This document shows, piece after piece, positions 11,795 to 22,927 of a stretch of DNA of 64,000 nt (the stretch's first letter is position 1; the number at the start of each line of letters is the position of its first letter). Under the pieces are notes generated by a model. It searched no databases. It was given only the letters and a program-made list of their open reading frames with translations, and had not been told where the DNA came from. The position numbers and the translations under genes were made by a program. Source of the DNA: Gaeumannomyces sp. JS-464 (Eukaryota; Ascomycota; Sordariomycetes; Magnaporthales; Magnaporthaceae); NCBI GenBank assembly GCA_002197995.1, contig NGZR01000003.1, positions 6,634,001 to 6,698,000 of the forward strand, read 5' to 3'.

Positions 11795-13611
11795 CGTAGT
11801 GGGCTTAGGGAGCTGGGGATCATGAGAGTTGCGAGATTCGCGATATGCCGCGACCACTTAGCGGCCAAGGGACACGGTGAGGGCAGCCGTATATCTTAAG
11901 TCCCCAAGGCGCTCACCGAGTGCTAGACACCGAGGGATCCAGCAGCGCGATACAGACCGCGGTCAGGGGAGAAAGTAAGACCGGCTCCCCGGTGCGTAAT
12001 ACATGAATTCCCCCAACTAGTAAAAGCGAGCTTCTGGGGCAAAGACTAGCAAGCTATTGAGATCGGAACCCACCTTGATCGAAAGCCGGGTGGCGGCTAG
12101 GTAATCAGTGGCGCATGTCCACACGGTGGGGTGAAAAGAGAGCTATGATTCAGTCGCGCCAGGTCCGGCTCGACGTGCCGCCAGGCGAGATTGGGAAGGT
12201 TGTCTGCGCGAGCACGTCTTGCACCTGATGGAGCCAGACACGAACCAGGTACAAAGGGCTGACGAGCCAGTCGCCGCTCAGAAACCCGCCCCAAATGGGG
12301 ACACCCAAAGCAAAGTCTTGCCTCGAGGGATAGAGATACCAGCGAGGGGGGAATAAACGGGCGGGACCTATATGTGCTAACCGGATGCGGCTCTTGCGAG
12401 GCCCTCTCGCCTGGTGGTTCGAGGGTCATAGCCACGGCGATGCCAAGCGGAGGAAGCAGGGGATGGCGATGAATGGTTGTGATCGGCTTTCACCGAGAAA
12501 ACGAATCAAACACCTAGGGGCACGGAGCTGAGCGGTCGATGGCGCGAATGGGCCAGGGCGCAGCCGGCCAACTGCCAAGTGTCCATGTGACGGAATTTTG
12601 TGAGAAATGACCAATCTGGAGGTATTGGCTCGGTCGATGTCTTCTCAGAGTGTGACAGCATCGTATACGGTCTGGCTGTACAATCACTAGCTTGCTGCCA
12701 TTGGGAACGCGGGAAAAGCAGGACATGAGGAAAGGCGGCGATATCGAGACATCGAGATATCGAAATGTCCAAAGCCGACTGTAAGCCCGAGCCAACGGCA
12801 TGTAGTACGTAAGCCCGGGTCTCGGCGAACGGCAGGGTGGCTCCATCCGCCTGGCTGGGCTGGGAATTCGACGTCCTGGTTCGGTAGGCGTTCGTCCGCA
12901 GTGGGGGAGCTGAGGTCCCGGTGAGAGGCTGTGCCAAACCTGCGTTTGCCTCCCGACAAATCGTCATGTTCTTGGGATGCTCTATCTGTCATCGCTGTCT
13001 GGGGCCCGGGGCCCGGGCGAGGTCTGGCAAGGGGCTGGTGGTGGCATGGACCCTGTCGTCAGGGCCCAATTTCCAAGAAGGGCCATCCTCCGTTTGTAAA
13101 CCGCTCGGCAGGCGGAGAAAATGTGATCGGGATGCTCAGATACAAATGCCTCACCGCCCCTGAGCGTGGGCTGCATCAGGGGAAACAAGATGGGCCCACT
13201 CACTGAGCGCAACGGCTGTTTGCTGAGCCACACTGCGAGGGGGAGGCTGGCTGGTGTTGCATGATGAACCGTGCGGGGCGTTAATTTTGGAGGTGTGTCG
13301 ACATCGCGGATGCGGAGCTCCATCGAACTGCGGTTGAGCAAAGCTTGAGTCGGGTGGGGCAGCAATCGAGAAGGCAGGACCGAACCATCACGTGGCAGAA
13401 GGCGCCATCTCCCAGCAATCCTTGCAGTGGCGCCAGCTTCTCCGCTCCGCCACCAACCAAACCCAGGCCGAGGCTCTGTCAGCTTAACTGCCGGGGCATT
13501 TTACGTGACTGGTCTCGACACAAAGACCGACTAATTCTGCGACGTCTCCAGCAGAGTGAGAGACCAGACGAAGCCAGCCAGGCTTCAATAATCGTTCTTG
13601 CTCGCTCGAAC
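11795..13611. other. Shared upstream region of two divergent genes, 1.8 kb
   Basis: Lies between the starts of the membrane protein (minus) and the dehydrogenase (plus). It contains a GATATCGA-rich patch at about 12743-12770 and a GGGCCC-rich palindromic patch at about 13000-13018. No coding gene is recognised. Confidence 0.5.
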
Positions 13612-14833
13612 ATGTCGCCAAGGCCAGGCCAGAAGACGGTGCTGATTACCGGGTTAGCCCCCTGCTCTGCCGCCTGTCAGCCTCTGCTGCGGCTGCACTT
13701 GGCCATGGTCTCCGCCCAGCTCGCCGCTAGCCGCGAATTACTGACTGGATTGGTGCCGAGCCCAGGTGTACTCCTGGCGGCATTGGTCATGCCGTAGCCC
13801 TCGAATACCACAGGCAAGGTAGGTCTGGGCTCTCATGTTCAGGGGCAGATGTCGGAAGCTGATCTGCTCATCAGGCCTCTATGTCATCGCGACTGCCCGC
13901 CGCCCCGAGGCCCTTAAGGAGCTCACCGACAAGGGTTTGGCCGCGGTGGCCCTCGAGGTGACCGACGCCGACAGCATCACGGCTTGCAAAGGACGAGGTC
14001 GCGAAGCTTCCGGCGGCAAGCTTGACATCCTTGTCAACAACGCGTGAGTTGCCAGGCAGCCGAGCCACCTACTTGCCTCTTCTTCCCCGCCCGTTCGCTC
14101 GTAACCGTGCCCTGCGACCCTCATTTCCCCTGTTTCCAACACGCGGTTGACCTCTCCACCCCGTCTCCGCCACTGCGCACACAGCGGGCGCTCGCACACG
14201 ATTCCCGCCACCGACATCGACCTGACTGCCGATGTGCGGCAGACGTTCGAGACCAATGTATTCTCCGTCATGGCCATGGTGCAGGCCTTTGCGCCGCTCC
14301 TGATCGCCGCCCGGGGCCTGATCGTCAACATCGCCTCGCTCTCGTCCGTGACGCCCTACGTCTTCGGCGCCGTCTACTGCGCCACCAAGGGCGCTGTTGT
14401 CGCCTACTCGCGCACCCTGCGCCAGGAGCTACGCCCGTTTGGCGTCCGTGTCATGATCGTCATGGCCGGCACTGTCCGGTCCAACGCGGCCGCCCAGAAG
14501 ATGCGCAGCCTGCCCGCCGACAGCATCTACCAGCGCGTCAGGGACATCTTCGAGTGGCGCCTCAACTACTCCCAGACCAACAACACCGAGGACACCCCGA
14601 CCTTTGCGCGCAAGCTCGTCCGCAGCTCGCTCCGACCCGAGTTCCCCTCGATGCTGCGCAGCTGGCTCGGCAGGCCCGACTGGTTCTGGGCCGGTGGCCT
14701 CGCAGGCACTGTCTGGCTCGGCAGCTATCTCGGCGACTGGCTTGTCGACCTGGTTTGCTGGCGGAAGTTCAAGCTGGCTAGGCTCGAGGCTATTCTGAAG
14801 AAGGAGGCCGCAGAGGCCAAGAAGCTCAAGTGA
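13612..14833 (+). CDS. Short-chain dehydrogenase/reductase, Ayr1-like
   Basis: Classical SDR resembling NADPH-dependent 1-acyldihydroxyacetone-phosphate reductase, an ER and lipid-droplet enzyme of glycerolipid synthesis. Exons 13612-13652, 13766-13818, 13875-14043 and 14185-14833 join in phase. The cofactor motif TGCTPGGIG is split by intron 1, NNAG by intron 3. The catalytic YCATK is at about residue 157 and the hydrophobic C-terminal stretch (FWAGGLAGTVWLGSYLGDW) suits membrane anchoring as in Ayr1. In exon 3 one extra A at 13988-13990 and one missing T at about 14011 shift about 7 codons (KDEVAKLSGG is expected where the sequence reads KGRGREASGG). About 303 residues. Substrate assignment is by family resemblance only. 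Confidence 0.8.
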
Positions 14834-15792
14834 TACATTCCGTCCGGTGTCCTTGCTGTGTAAGAAGAAAAAAGTCATCGACGTCCTTTGTATGTTTCAA
14901 TGTCCAAAGGCACAGTCTTCTCTGGTCATGTCGAGTTCCCGCGAGGCTCCCATACTGTAGGAAAAACAAGATAGCCCTTGGCATGGTATATATGCTTGAC
15001 AAAGTGCCACTATCAAGTATGAAAATGTGTGTATTGGCGCCATAGGAACTATCTATCGTGGACCGCAGTGAGGTCCTAGACTAGCCACCGGAAACCCAAT
15101 GACAGGCACCAATGACGCGCTCGTCTTGGGGGGATTAAAGTCTTGATTCCTGTTAGCAAACAACGGGCCGAGGACGGAAGGGATTTAGTGTAGTGGTTGG
15201 AAGGTTGCGAGCTTCAGTGGGGTTTCGGTTTCATAGGAGGGCGAGCTCCTCAATCCCGTCTTGAAACATTTTGGAATGGGATTTTATCATCATATGCTCG
15301 GGGTGGGAATGGGCTTGGGGCTGCTTACCACGATGTCGATGGAAGAATCCTGGCTGTGGGCGGTAGAGTAGAAAACGATCATGGCGGCAGCGATTACGCA
15401 TTCCAGACGCCCAGCCGTCTCGTGACGGCCAGCCCGTGGGTTCCTGCGCAAAAAATTCGAGCCAAAGGCACCCGGATTGGTGTCTGGGGTGAAGCACAAA
15501 GAAGAACCGAAGGAGGACGAACGAAAACAAAAATTTGAGTTGAGCTCTGAGAAAAATGCCCGGCTTTGGGGTTGATTGATTACGTAACGCTGCGTTACGT
15601 TTGACACAGGCCCAGTCAGGGATCCCTGCTGCGTCACTGCCTAGCCTGGCCCAGGCGCCTGCAGCCTGAGCTCAGTCCGCCTGGAGACGGCTGGGGCTGT
15701 GTATCCAATCCTCCGCGTCGTGGAACCTACGACACCAGACCCAACACAACCAACTTGAGCAGCATTGATTGCAGTCCAGGTACCACATCAAC
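14834..15792. other. Intergenic, 0.96 kb
   Basis: 3' flank of the dehydrogenase and 5' flank of the thioesterase. Only the palindrome at 15582-15600, listed separately, stands out. Confidence 0.5.
15582..15600. promoter_or_regulatory. Perfect 9-bp palindrome with bZIP-type core
   Basis: ACGTAACGC T GCGTTACGT is a perfect inverted repeat with a one-base spacer. With the preceding TT its left arm reads TTACGTAA, the Yap/AP-1-type half-site pair. It lies about 190 bases before the thioesterase start codon, a sensible promoter position. A regulatory role is inferred only. Confidence 0.35.
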
Positions 15793-16903
15793 ATGACCTT
15801 CTCACGGCAAACCAAGCTCTTCCTCACCCTCGGGTCCCTGGTGGCCTCGACGCTGGCTCTACCGTGGTCGCAGAAGCCGCTGGGCAACGACGCGGATGAC
15901 GACACGCCTCTGCCTGTGGTCGTCTGGCACGGTACGTCTCTCAAACACCCACTTCACCTTGTAGATACGCGCGGGACAGCCATATTGCCTTGTGCTGCTC
16001 CTTCAAGGAGGCTCCAAGCTAACACGCCCCTTTCCGACCTTTCCGACAGGCCTAGGTGACAACTATGCCGCTGAGGGCCTCAAGGAGGTCGGCCAGCTCA
16101 TCGAGGCCGCGAACCCCGGCACGCTCGTCTACTTCATCCGGATGGACGACAGCGCGTCGCAGGACCGCAGCGCAACCTTCTTCGGCAACCTGACGGAGCA
16201 GGTGCAGAAAGCGTGCGACGACATCGCCGCCCACCCGATCCTGTCGACCGCGCCCGCCATCGACGCCCTCGGCTTCAGCCAGGGCGGCCAGTTCCTCCGC
16301 GCCTACGTCGAGCGCTGCAACAGCCCGCCCGTGCGCAGCCTGGTGACCTTTGGCGCCCAGCACAACGGCATCGTCGACTTCAAGGCCTGCGGCGCCACCG
16401 ACTTTTGTGCAAGGGCGCCATGTCGCTGCTGCGCGGCAACACCTTCTCGCAGTTCGTCCAGAGCCGCCTGGTGCCCGGCCCAGTACTTCCGCGACCCGGC
16501 CGCAAACTTTGACCGCTACCTCGAGGCGAGCAACTTCCTGGCCGACATCAACAACGAGCGCGTGCTCAAGAACCAGACGTACCGCGACAACATCATCAAG
16601 CTCGTCAACTTTGTCATGTACGTCTTCGACGAGGACACCACAGTCATCCCCAAGGAGACCTCGTGGTTCGAGGAGGTCAACGGAACCGAGGTCATCCCCC
16701 TCCGCGCCAGGGACCTCTACCGCGAGGACTGGATCGGCCTGCGCGAGCTCGACCGCAAGGGTGGGCTCAAGTTCAGGACCGCGCCCGGCGAGCACATGCG
16801 CCTGTCAGAGAAGCTGCTCGACGAGACATTCCGCGAGTTCTTTGGCCCCGTTGGCAAGAAGTTTGAGGCCGACCGGGACAGTGAGCGCGAGGACGAGCTC
16901 TAG
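15793..16903 (+). CDS. Palmitoyl-protein thioesterase
   Basis: Lysosomal/vacuolar-type thioesterase that removes long-chain acyl groups from cysteine in proteins. Two exons (15793-15931, 16050-16903) join as VVVWHG-LGDNY, the PPT1 beginning. A signal peptide covers residues 1-23. The triad is visible: Ser in GFSQGGQ, Asp in MYVFDEDTTVIPKETSWF, His in APGEHMRLSE. DWIGLRELDRKGGLKF is also typical. Between 16403 and about 16480 the frame is displaced: one T missing in the TTTT at 16403-16406 (ATDFLCKGAMSLLRG expected) and one base extra in GCCCGGCCC near 16474-16480 (RLVPAQYFRDP follows). The two cancel and the rest is open. About 330 residues, normal for the family. Confidence 0.85.
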
Positions 16904-17346
16904 ATTGATGCACACATGTCTTCTTTGTTGGTTGTAGATTTCGCAGTTTGTATGCGCGTCGCCGACCTGCTTCGGTCCGAGTTTCTCGCTAGTGGGATTT
17001 CTGGTTCGCCGATGTGTTTTGCGCCGATCTGATAGGCTGAGGCCTTCGGATTTAAAGCTCGCACACCCTGCTGGCCAGTCTGGGGCTGCCGTTCTTGGTC
17101 GGAGACTTTCCTGCAGACCGATGGGCCTCGGCGACTTTGTCGGGGAGATTTGTCGCCGCATATCCTTGGCCCCTTCGGACAGTTTCTCTCTTTAGCGGAA
17201 GGTTGTATTATAAAGAGCGCTGGTTGTCTTCATCATTTTAGCCTGTAGACAGGAAATTGAACAACAGAACTGTTCCCAAATTAAACATTGCGAGGACATT
17301 CACAGCGAATAGATCTACCAAGGTCCTAAATTGACGGCCGATAACC
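16904..17346. other. Intergenic, 0.44 kb
   Basis: Short spacer between two plus-strand genes. Nothing beyond UTR-like sequence is seen. Confidence 0.5.
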
Positions 17347-18408
17347 ATGGGCGACGCCAAGTTCGCAGCCGCATACGCGGACCACCAGTCTAAGGGCGAC
17401 CATGCCAAGAACTGGAAGGCGACGATAGACGCGACCAACCTGAGCACCCGGCCCCTCGCGGCCCAGCTCCTCGTGCAGATGGGGCTCGACGGCACGCGGG
17501 ACAAGCCCTTCAAGCTCCTGGACCACGCGTGCGGGGCGGGTGTGGTCGGGCATCTTCTGCGCGCCTCCATCGCACTTGAGGTCCTCAAGCAGAGCAGCGT
17601 CCTGTCCGCGGACATGGCTCCCGGCATGGTCGAGCTCGTCAAGGAGAGACAGACCAGGGAGGGCTGGATCAACTCTGAGGCCCGAGTCCTCGACGCGCAG
17701 GTATGGGTGATCTGGTTGACACGCTCTGGTGGCTCAGGTATTGATCGAATGACTTACATGCTCGCCCGTGGTAGAAAACCGACTTGCCAGACGCGAGCTT
17801 CAGCCACATCACAATCGGCATGGCGTTGCACATCACCCCGGAGCCGCAGCTTGTTTTAAAAGGTTAGTAGACGAAAGGCCCTGCATCAGCAGCCCTGGGC
17901 GTGTTCAAAACGGCTGCTGCTGACAGCCCCCGGGACACACCGAAAAGACAGCATCCGCCTGCTCCAGCCCGGCGGCGTCGTGGGCCTCTCGACGCCGACC
18001 GCGACGGTGGGCGGCCACATGCGCGACCTGCGCGCGGCCTTTGCGAGCTTCCCCTTCGCCGCGCCCTTCCCGGACCCGTACCCGACGCAGCTGCACGGCG
18101 TAGGGCATTGGGCGGACGTCAACTGGGTCGCCCGCAACCTGGCGGAAGAGCACGGGCTCGAGGACGTCCGCGTCGAGCTGCACGCGGGGCTCGCGCGCTA
18201 CGAGAGCGGCGCCGAGTACGCCCGGCTCTTCAGCCCGTTTCTGCCTGTGATACTCAACGGCTGGTGGCCCGAGGAGACGCGGAGGGCGCACCCGATCGAG
18301 GAGGTGCTGGGCCTGATTGCGGAGTTTCTGGATCGGAAGTACGAGGGCCGGCCGTGGTACTCGGACTTTTACGCGATTGTGGCGAGTGGGCGGAAGAAGG
18401 TCGAGTAG
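17347..18408 (+). CDS. SAM-dependent methyltransferase
   Basis: Class I Rossmann-fold methyltransferase of unknown substrate, cytosolic by appearance. Exons are 17347-17700, 17775-17862 and 17948-18408, in phase. An upstream acceptor at 17926 is also in frame and would add seven residues, but the spacing of MALHITPEPQLVLK and DSIRLLQPGG fits the family without them. Motif I is LLDHACGAG; the post-I acidic region is VLSADMAPGMVE; motif III is LLQPGGVVGLSTP. The C-terminal part carries WADVNWVARNL and a terminal WYSDFYAIVASGRKK strand typical of these fungal enzymes. About 300 residues, with no frame break. Confidence 0.8.
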
Positions 18409-18857
18409 GGGTCTTCCGCTTGCCTTTTGTTTGTTCAAGCCGATGCCCGGCTGTTTTCCGGAAATGATGTCAGATGGACTCGCTTCCAAAAATTCAATTG
18501 ATGAATGCCGTCTGGGGTTTAGCTGTAGTTCATGTCGTCCACTGGGCCACCCCTGCGTCGCCCCCTCGCTTGGGCTGAATCACCATGACAGGGGTCCGGC
18601 TCCACACGTGACTGCAAGCCACGAATGCAAAGATCGCGTTTTCAGATCCGCGACCGCATCCGGCGGGCTGCTTCGCTTCCCCATCACCCTTGTCCAGCCC
18701 CGAACACTCCTTTTTTTGGGCGTATTTTTACCCATGCGCAAGATCCCCCAGCATCCATTGGACTGGCGGACGATGTGCCTGCCCCCATAACCGCCTGTCG
18801 GACTTTCTATCCTCGGGGCCACGGGGCACAGGGGGTTTGGGGTTCGGCTACGCGAGA
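18409..18857. other. Intergenic, 0.45 kb
   Basis: Spacer between two plus-strand genes. No further feature is recognised. Confidence 0.5.
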
Positions 18858-19964
18858 ATGGCTCCGATGGCGGCGTGGCTCTCGCTGGGCCTGGCGTCCT
18901 TGCTCGTCGTTGTCCAAGGCGCCGCCCAGACCAGTACGTCGTACCTTTACGGAGCACCCATTGGTGTTGAATGCTTGAATAGGAGCTCGTGAGTTTATGT
19001 CCCATCTCCATCTCCTGTTTGTCCCCCGCTGCACAAGCAAGCTTTAAATATCGGGCATGCGCAACGGCCGCTCTGCATCTGTCCGCCCATGTTGCGCTAC
19101 GACGAAGCACAGACGGACGACCGTCCCCTCCCAGAGAGCGAAGACTGACGACCACCTAATGCCCCGCACTGCTACAGCGAAACCGGCGAGCACATCGAGC
19201 TGGCAAACCACGAGCTGCAATGGATACCTTTCCCAACGTGCAACGAGACGGACAAGCCGCTCGAGTTCCGCTACGGCGTCGAGACGGAGCTCAACTGCAC
19301 CATCCCCATGATCACCGACCCCTTCTTCCACCTGCTCGAGTTCTACATCCACGCCGACGCGCCCCTCGCCTGCCGCCTGCCCGCCCGGCCTCCGGCGCAC
19401 GTCGAGACGATCGGCGAGGAGCCGCCGAAGCAGGAGTACGTCCCCCTGGTCTTTGCGCTCGCCGGCACGCTGCAGCTCAGCCACCTGCACATCAGCACCC
19501 ACCTCAACGTGCTGCTGCACAGCACGCCCAAGCACCACATCCACAAGCGCGACAGCGGCGTGCTCGACTCGGGCGCCGCCTACAGCACCTCGCCGCTCAG
19601 CCACATGGACGGCTCGCACACGCGCCGGCTCGTCATCGGCGACCCGCTGCCGCTCAGCTTCAGCGTCCGCTGGTTCCCGACCCCGGCCCTGCCCAAGACG
19701 GAGGGCACCGTCGAGTGGCAGGGCATGGGCGGCCACGTCTACGCCAGCACCGTTTTCTACGGGCTCGTCTCGTTCCTGGCCGGCGTCACCTGCAGCTGCA
19801 TGTACTTTTACGGCTACGTCCTGCCGCACCGGCTGCGCGGCCGCACGCTGGGGGGCGCGACGCCACTGGGGTACGGCGTCGTGCCCGCGGCGGCGGGATT
19901 AGTCTTGGTAACGGCTGGGGCATGGCGCCGACGAAGCGGGCGATCGACTGATTCGGCGCTTTGA
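18858..19964 (+). CDS. Predicted type I membrane protein of the secretory pathway, unknown function
   Basis: Two exons, 18858-18988 and 19178-19964, join in phase (LNRSS-ETGEHIELANHELQ). Residues 1-26 form a signal peptide. The lumenal part has Asn-x-Ser/Thr sites (NRSS, NETD, NCTI) and scattered His-rich blocks (HLHISTHLN). A single transmembrane helix follows near the end (TVFYGLVSFLAGVTCSCMYFYGYV), then a short basic tail. The family is not recognised with certainty. The tail in the open frame (VVPAAAGLVLV...) differs from the alternative frame, which ends GGGISLGNGWGMAPTKRAID at 19951 and looks more natural, so a single-base error near 19885 is possible. Confidence 0.65.
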
Positions 19965-20331
19965 CGGCGTTGAGCGTCACCGCTATGCCGTGAATTTCTT
20001 TGCCGGCGGCTATGAGTCGCCTTAGCTACGGATCTTCCAGAGGGTCGTATTGTACTATTACGCGATGATTTGCAGACTGGAAAGGGTGGATGGCGACTTT
20101 TCATGTGGCTTCATTTTGGTGGCTTTTTGGTCGGTCATAGCTGGAGTTTTCAGGATCTGGCGTGGATATACCGCGCATGACATTATGGAACAGTTCTTTA
20201 GATCTTGCAGTACCACAGGCCTTGCTCTTCATCCCTTCACGACCTCTGGCATGGAACATCAGGCTTACGGCTGCCATTATTTGCTTTTGCATGAATACCT
20301 ATGCTTCGAGCGGCCAGGCAACACACAGGCA
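19965..20331. other. Convergent 3' flanks, 0.37 kb
   Basis: Lies between the stop of the type I membrane protein (plus) and the stop of the EXPERA protein (minus). Nothing else is seen. Confidence 0.5.
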
Positions 20332-21040
20332 TCACTTTGTCTTCCTCTCAGCCCCGGCGGTCGCAGCGGCCAGACGAGCCTGCAGACGGAAGAACATATC
20401 GACGGCCATGATGGATGCTGCCGGCCTTGTCAGCCATTTGTCTGGACTGGTGCGAGAGGCGAGGGAGCGAAGCACTTACGGACAAGCAGCCAAGGCCCGT
20501 ACAGCTGGAACCAAAAGACGCGCTTCTGCTGCGGCGAGTAGACGGCGTCGTCCCAGTAGGCGACGTCGTGGACGCACACGAGCGTCGTGAAGGCCGTCTC
20601 GAGCGCGTACAGGAAGAAGAGCATCTCGTCCGCGTAGCCAGTCCTCCCGCGCCGGCCCAGCAGGTAGACGCCGTACGCGGCCGTCGGCAGCTGGAAGCCC
20701 ATCTCGATGAGGGCGAAGAGCCGCGTCCAGGGCCGGCCCGGCAGCTCCCACTGCACGATGAGGTCGTTGTACGTGTCGACGTAGTAGTCGTGCAGCCGCT
20801 TGAGGGGGTGCAGCGGGCTGCCCTCGGCCGCGTAGAGGGACGCGGGGTAGAACTGGAGGGCGTCGACGACTGCGCGCGTGTGTGTGCGTGCGCCCGGTGT
20901 CAGTGCATGTGACGAGCCGGTCCGGACAAGCATTTTGGGGGACTGGGACTAGGTCGTCACATACGGAAGATGACCAAGAGCTGCACGATGAACCACCCGA
21001 GCCACACCTTGTCCACCCAGGGCTTGGGTTTGTACGCCAT
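20332..21040 (-). CDS. EXPERA-domain membrane protein (TMEM97/sigma-2-receptor-like)
   Basis: Four-helix ER membrane protein of the EXPERA family, related to TMEM97 and to emopamil-binding sterol isomerases. Three exons: 21040-20965, 20869-20480 and 20417-20332. The start reads MAYKPKPWVDKVWLGWF with helix 1 through LLVIF. Helix 2-4 blocks follow (FALIEMGFQLPTAAYGVYLL, EMLFFLYALETAFTTLVCVHD), then FQLYGPWLLVPSIMAVDMF across intron 2, which is the conserved end of the fold. The last exon is not continuous with the second, because the open frame there reads into the GTAAGT intron. About 183 residues. The C-terminus ends ERKTK, a dilysine-like ER-retrieval pattern. A sterol-trafficking role is inferred from the family. 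Confidence 0.8.
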
Positions 21041-22119
21041 GTTGTCGAATTTTTGCCAATGGTACTCGGGTTGATATATATATTCAGAGTTATATGCCCT
21101 AGTAGACGCCGCTACAGCGATTAGGCCGCCGTCTCTCGGGTTGAGTGCCTAGAGTTGCTGCCCGTATTCTCACACCGCGAGAAGTTTGCGATGCGAGCCG
21201 AGACTTGGATGGTCTGTGCCCAACCAGGACCTTGTCCGACCCTAACCCTTAAAATCCTGGTCGCCCCTGAACCCCTAGCCGACTCAGATCGTGAACCAAC
21301 CAGCCTCGCAACAAGGCATGAGAGAGTGGTGACAAGCGGAAAGGAGATGGCACTGATGGTAGTTCACCAGAAATAGCATAGCTCGGTGACCAGGGGCTCT
21401 GGTCTGGACGCGCAATTCAAAACAGACGTTATGCACGACAGGTCCTCGCGCTGCAACCTCGCATCTGGTACGATTGATGCTTTGGGCCAGCTCCCCGCGG
21501 CTCCCGACGCCGCCCGGGGAGGCCTCTGGCAAGCACGCCCATTGCATTCCACGCCCCATTGGAGTTGCTGCGGATCTAGTTGACGTGTCCTCGTCAAATT
21601 AATAACGACTGGCGTGGTAGCATCTACGTCGTCGGCCTTTCAACGGCCATGTCGGGAGGTCGAGCGTGGAGCTGCCGTCCTCGACGTCATATCCAATGCT
21701 CTCCCCCGCTTCTCGCTCGATTCCCGCCAACGTGCTTCCGCAGCCGACGGAGCTGGCTGGCCAACGCAGAATGCAGCCACACAAACTCTAGGAAAAGCTC
21801 GGAAGCTCACTTGACCTGTACGATCAAATCACAGCATGCTTTACGTAGTATGTCTTGCAGTAGCGCGACGTCCTCTGGTTGGTTTGATCATGCGTCAATT
21901 GCATCTACCTCGAATCCCATCTTGAGGGACTAAGAGAAATCGCCCAAAAAATAATAGAGGACGGCAGAGAAAGTGTATGGCTCGAAACTCTAAACGCTGA
22001 TGACTGACGACATCGAGTCGTGCGCAGTCTCCCATTTCAAAAGTAGCGGCCCGCACCCCGTGCTTGCTCCCGTCCGACTCCAAAAGAAAAAAAGATTCGA
22101 GCGCGGCTTTGCGACAGGT
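21041..22119. other. Intergenic, 1.1 kb
   Basis: Lies between the EXPERA gene start and the CVNH gene stop (both minus). TATATATATTC-like sequence at about 21074-21086 could be a TATA element for the EXPERA gene, some 35-45 bases before its ATG. No gene is recognised. Confidence 0.45.
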
Positions 22120-22633
22120 TTAGTCTGGGTTGAAAGAAGAGATGTCAGCACCCACGCGATTTGTTTGTGTGGGGCGGCATGGTTCGACCCCAAACAGCGA
22201 GCACTTACTAAAGCAGAACTCGCCGTCGTTGTTGCTGATGCGCTCGCCGAGGTTGATGTCGCGCCAGTGGTAGTTGCCCTCGGCGTCCTGGAGGCAGGCG
22301 CGGAGGACGGGGACCTGGTCGTCGCCCTCGAGGTTGCAGGTAATGGGCTCGTCGGGGTGGGCAGTGTAAGCGAAGTCTGGACAAGCCAGCGAAGTTGAGG
22401 TTAGCTCCAGGTCTAACGGGGGTCAATGGCAGAGGAGAGGGTTGCCTTGGCGCGTTTCCAGAGGGAATTCACGTACTGTTGCCGCCCCACTGGAAGTGCC
22501 CGTCCTCGTTGCCGATGCACTCGTTCAGGTCCATCTCGCAGTGGCACTCCTCGCCGTCGGGGCCGCTGAGCATGGCCTTGAGGATCGAGCGGTCCTCGAC
22601 GCGGATGCTGGTGGCGGAGACGTGGAAAGACAT
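22120..22633 (-). CDS. Cyanovirin-N homology (CVNH) domain protein
   Basis: Small single-domain CVNH protein, the mannose-binding lectin fold found in filamentous ascomycetes. Exons are 22633-22477, 22376-22209 and a five-base coding remnant at 22124-22120 (AC plus TAA) that completes Asn-stop. The two internal sequence repeats are evident: repeat 1 MSFHVSATSIRVED...DLNECIGNEDGHFQWGGN; repeat 2 NFAYTAHPDEPITCNLEG...INLGERISNNDGEFCFN. About 109 residues with no signal peptide, so probably cytosolic. A leader intron and TATA box lie upstream. Carbohydrate binding is family knowledge; the ligand of this copy is not known. Confidence 0.85.
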
Positions 22634-22680
22634 TTTTGTCGGTGGTGTGGTTACGTTTCTTTGTTATGCTGTCAGTATGC

Positions 22681-22823
22681 CTGTGGAGTGAACCAGCATT
22701 GGGTATGAAAAGCGGGGGACTCTAGTTCTCCAGGTCGTTGAGGACGTGCAAGTGTCCAAGAAGACAGGTCTGGCGTGGGTCACTGTAGGTATCAGGGTAT
22801 GAAGAGCTGACGGCAGGACTTAC
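22681..22823 (-). promoter_or_regulatory. Probable intron in the 5' leader of the CVNH gene
   Basis: On the minus strand a strong GTAAGT donor begins at 22823 and a CAG acceptor ends at 22681, giving about 143 bases. A second possible acceptor is at about 22669. Both precede the ATG at 22633, so the intron would lie in the untranslated leader. Confidence 0.5.
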
Positions 22824-22918
22824 GGGTTGGAGATGGTGAAGCGTTGGGTCTGGAAGTGGTGAGCAAGTTGGGTTTGGCGAGACAGGTGGGGAGGTTGATG
22901 GTGCGGGCAGACTCCCTC

Positions 22919-22927
22919 TTTATATAT
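22919..22927 (-). promoter_or_regulatory. TATA box candidate of the CVNH gene
   Basis: The minus strand reads GATATATAAAG. It lies about 95 bases upstream of the leader-intron donor and 290 upstream of the ATG, which is consistent with a transcript that begins near 22890 and carries a spliced leader. Confidence 0.45.

Noticed and set aside
12400..12430. GGTTCGAG string resembling a tRNA B box
   Set aside because: Downstream bases do not complete the B box and no A box or cloverleaf is found upstream.
16052..16795. Minus-strand open frame of 247 codons
   Set aside because: Shadow of the thioesterase exon on the other strand.
19044..19829. Minus-strand open frame of 261 codons
   Set aside because: Antisense to the type I membrane protein; a shadow rich in Val, Asp, Arg and Gly.
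22176..22190. GGTTCGACCCC string resembling a tRNA B box
   Set aside because: It lies in intron 2 of the CVNH gene and no cloverleaf can be drawn around it.
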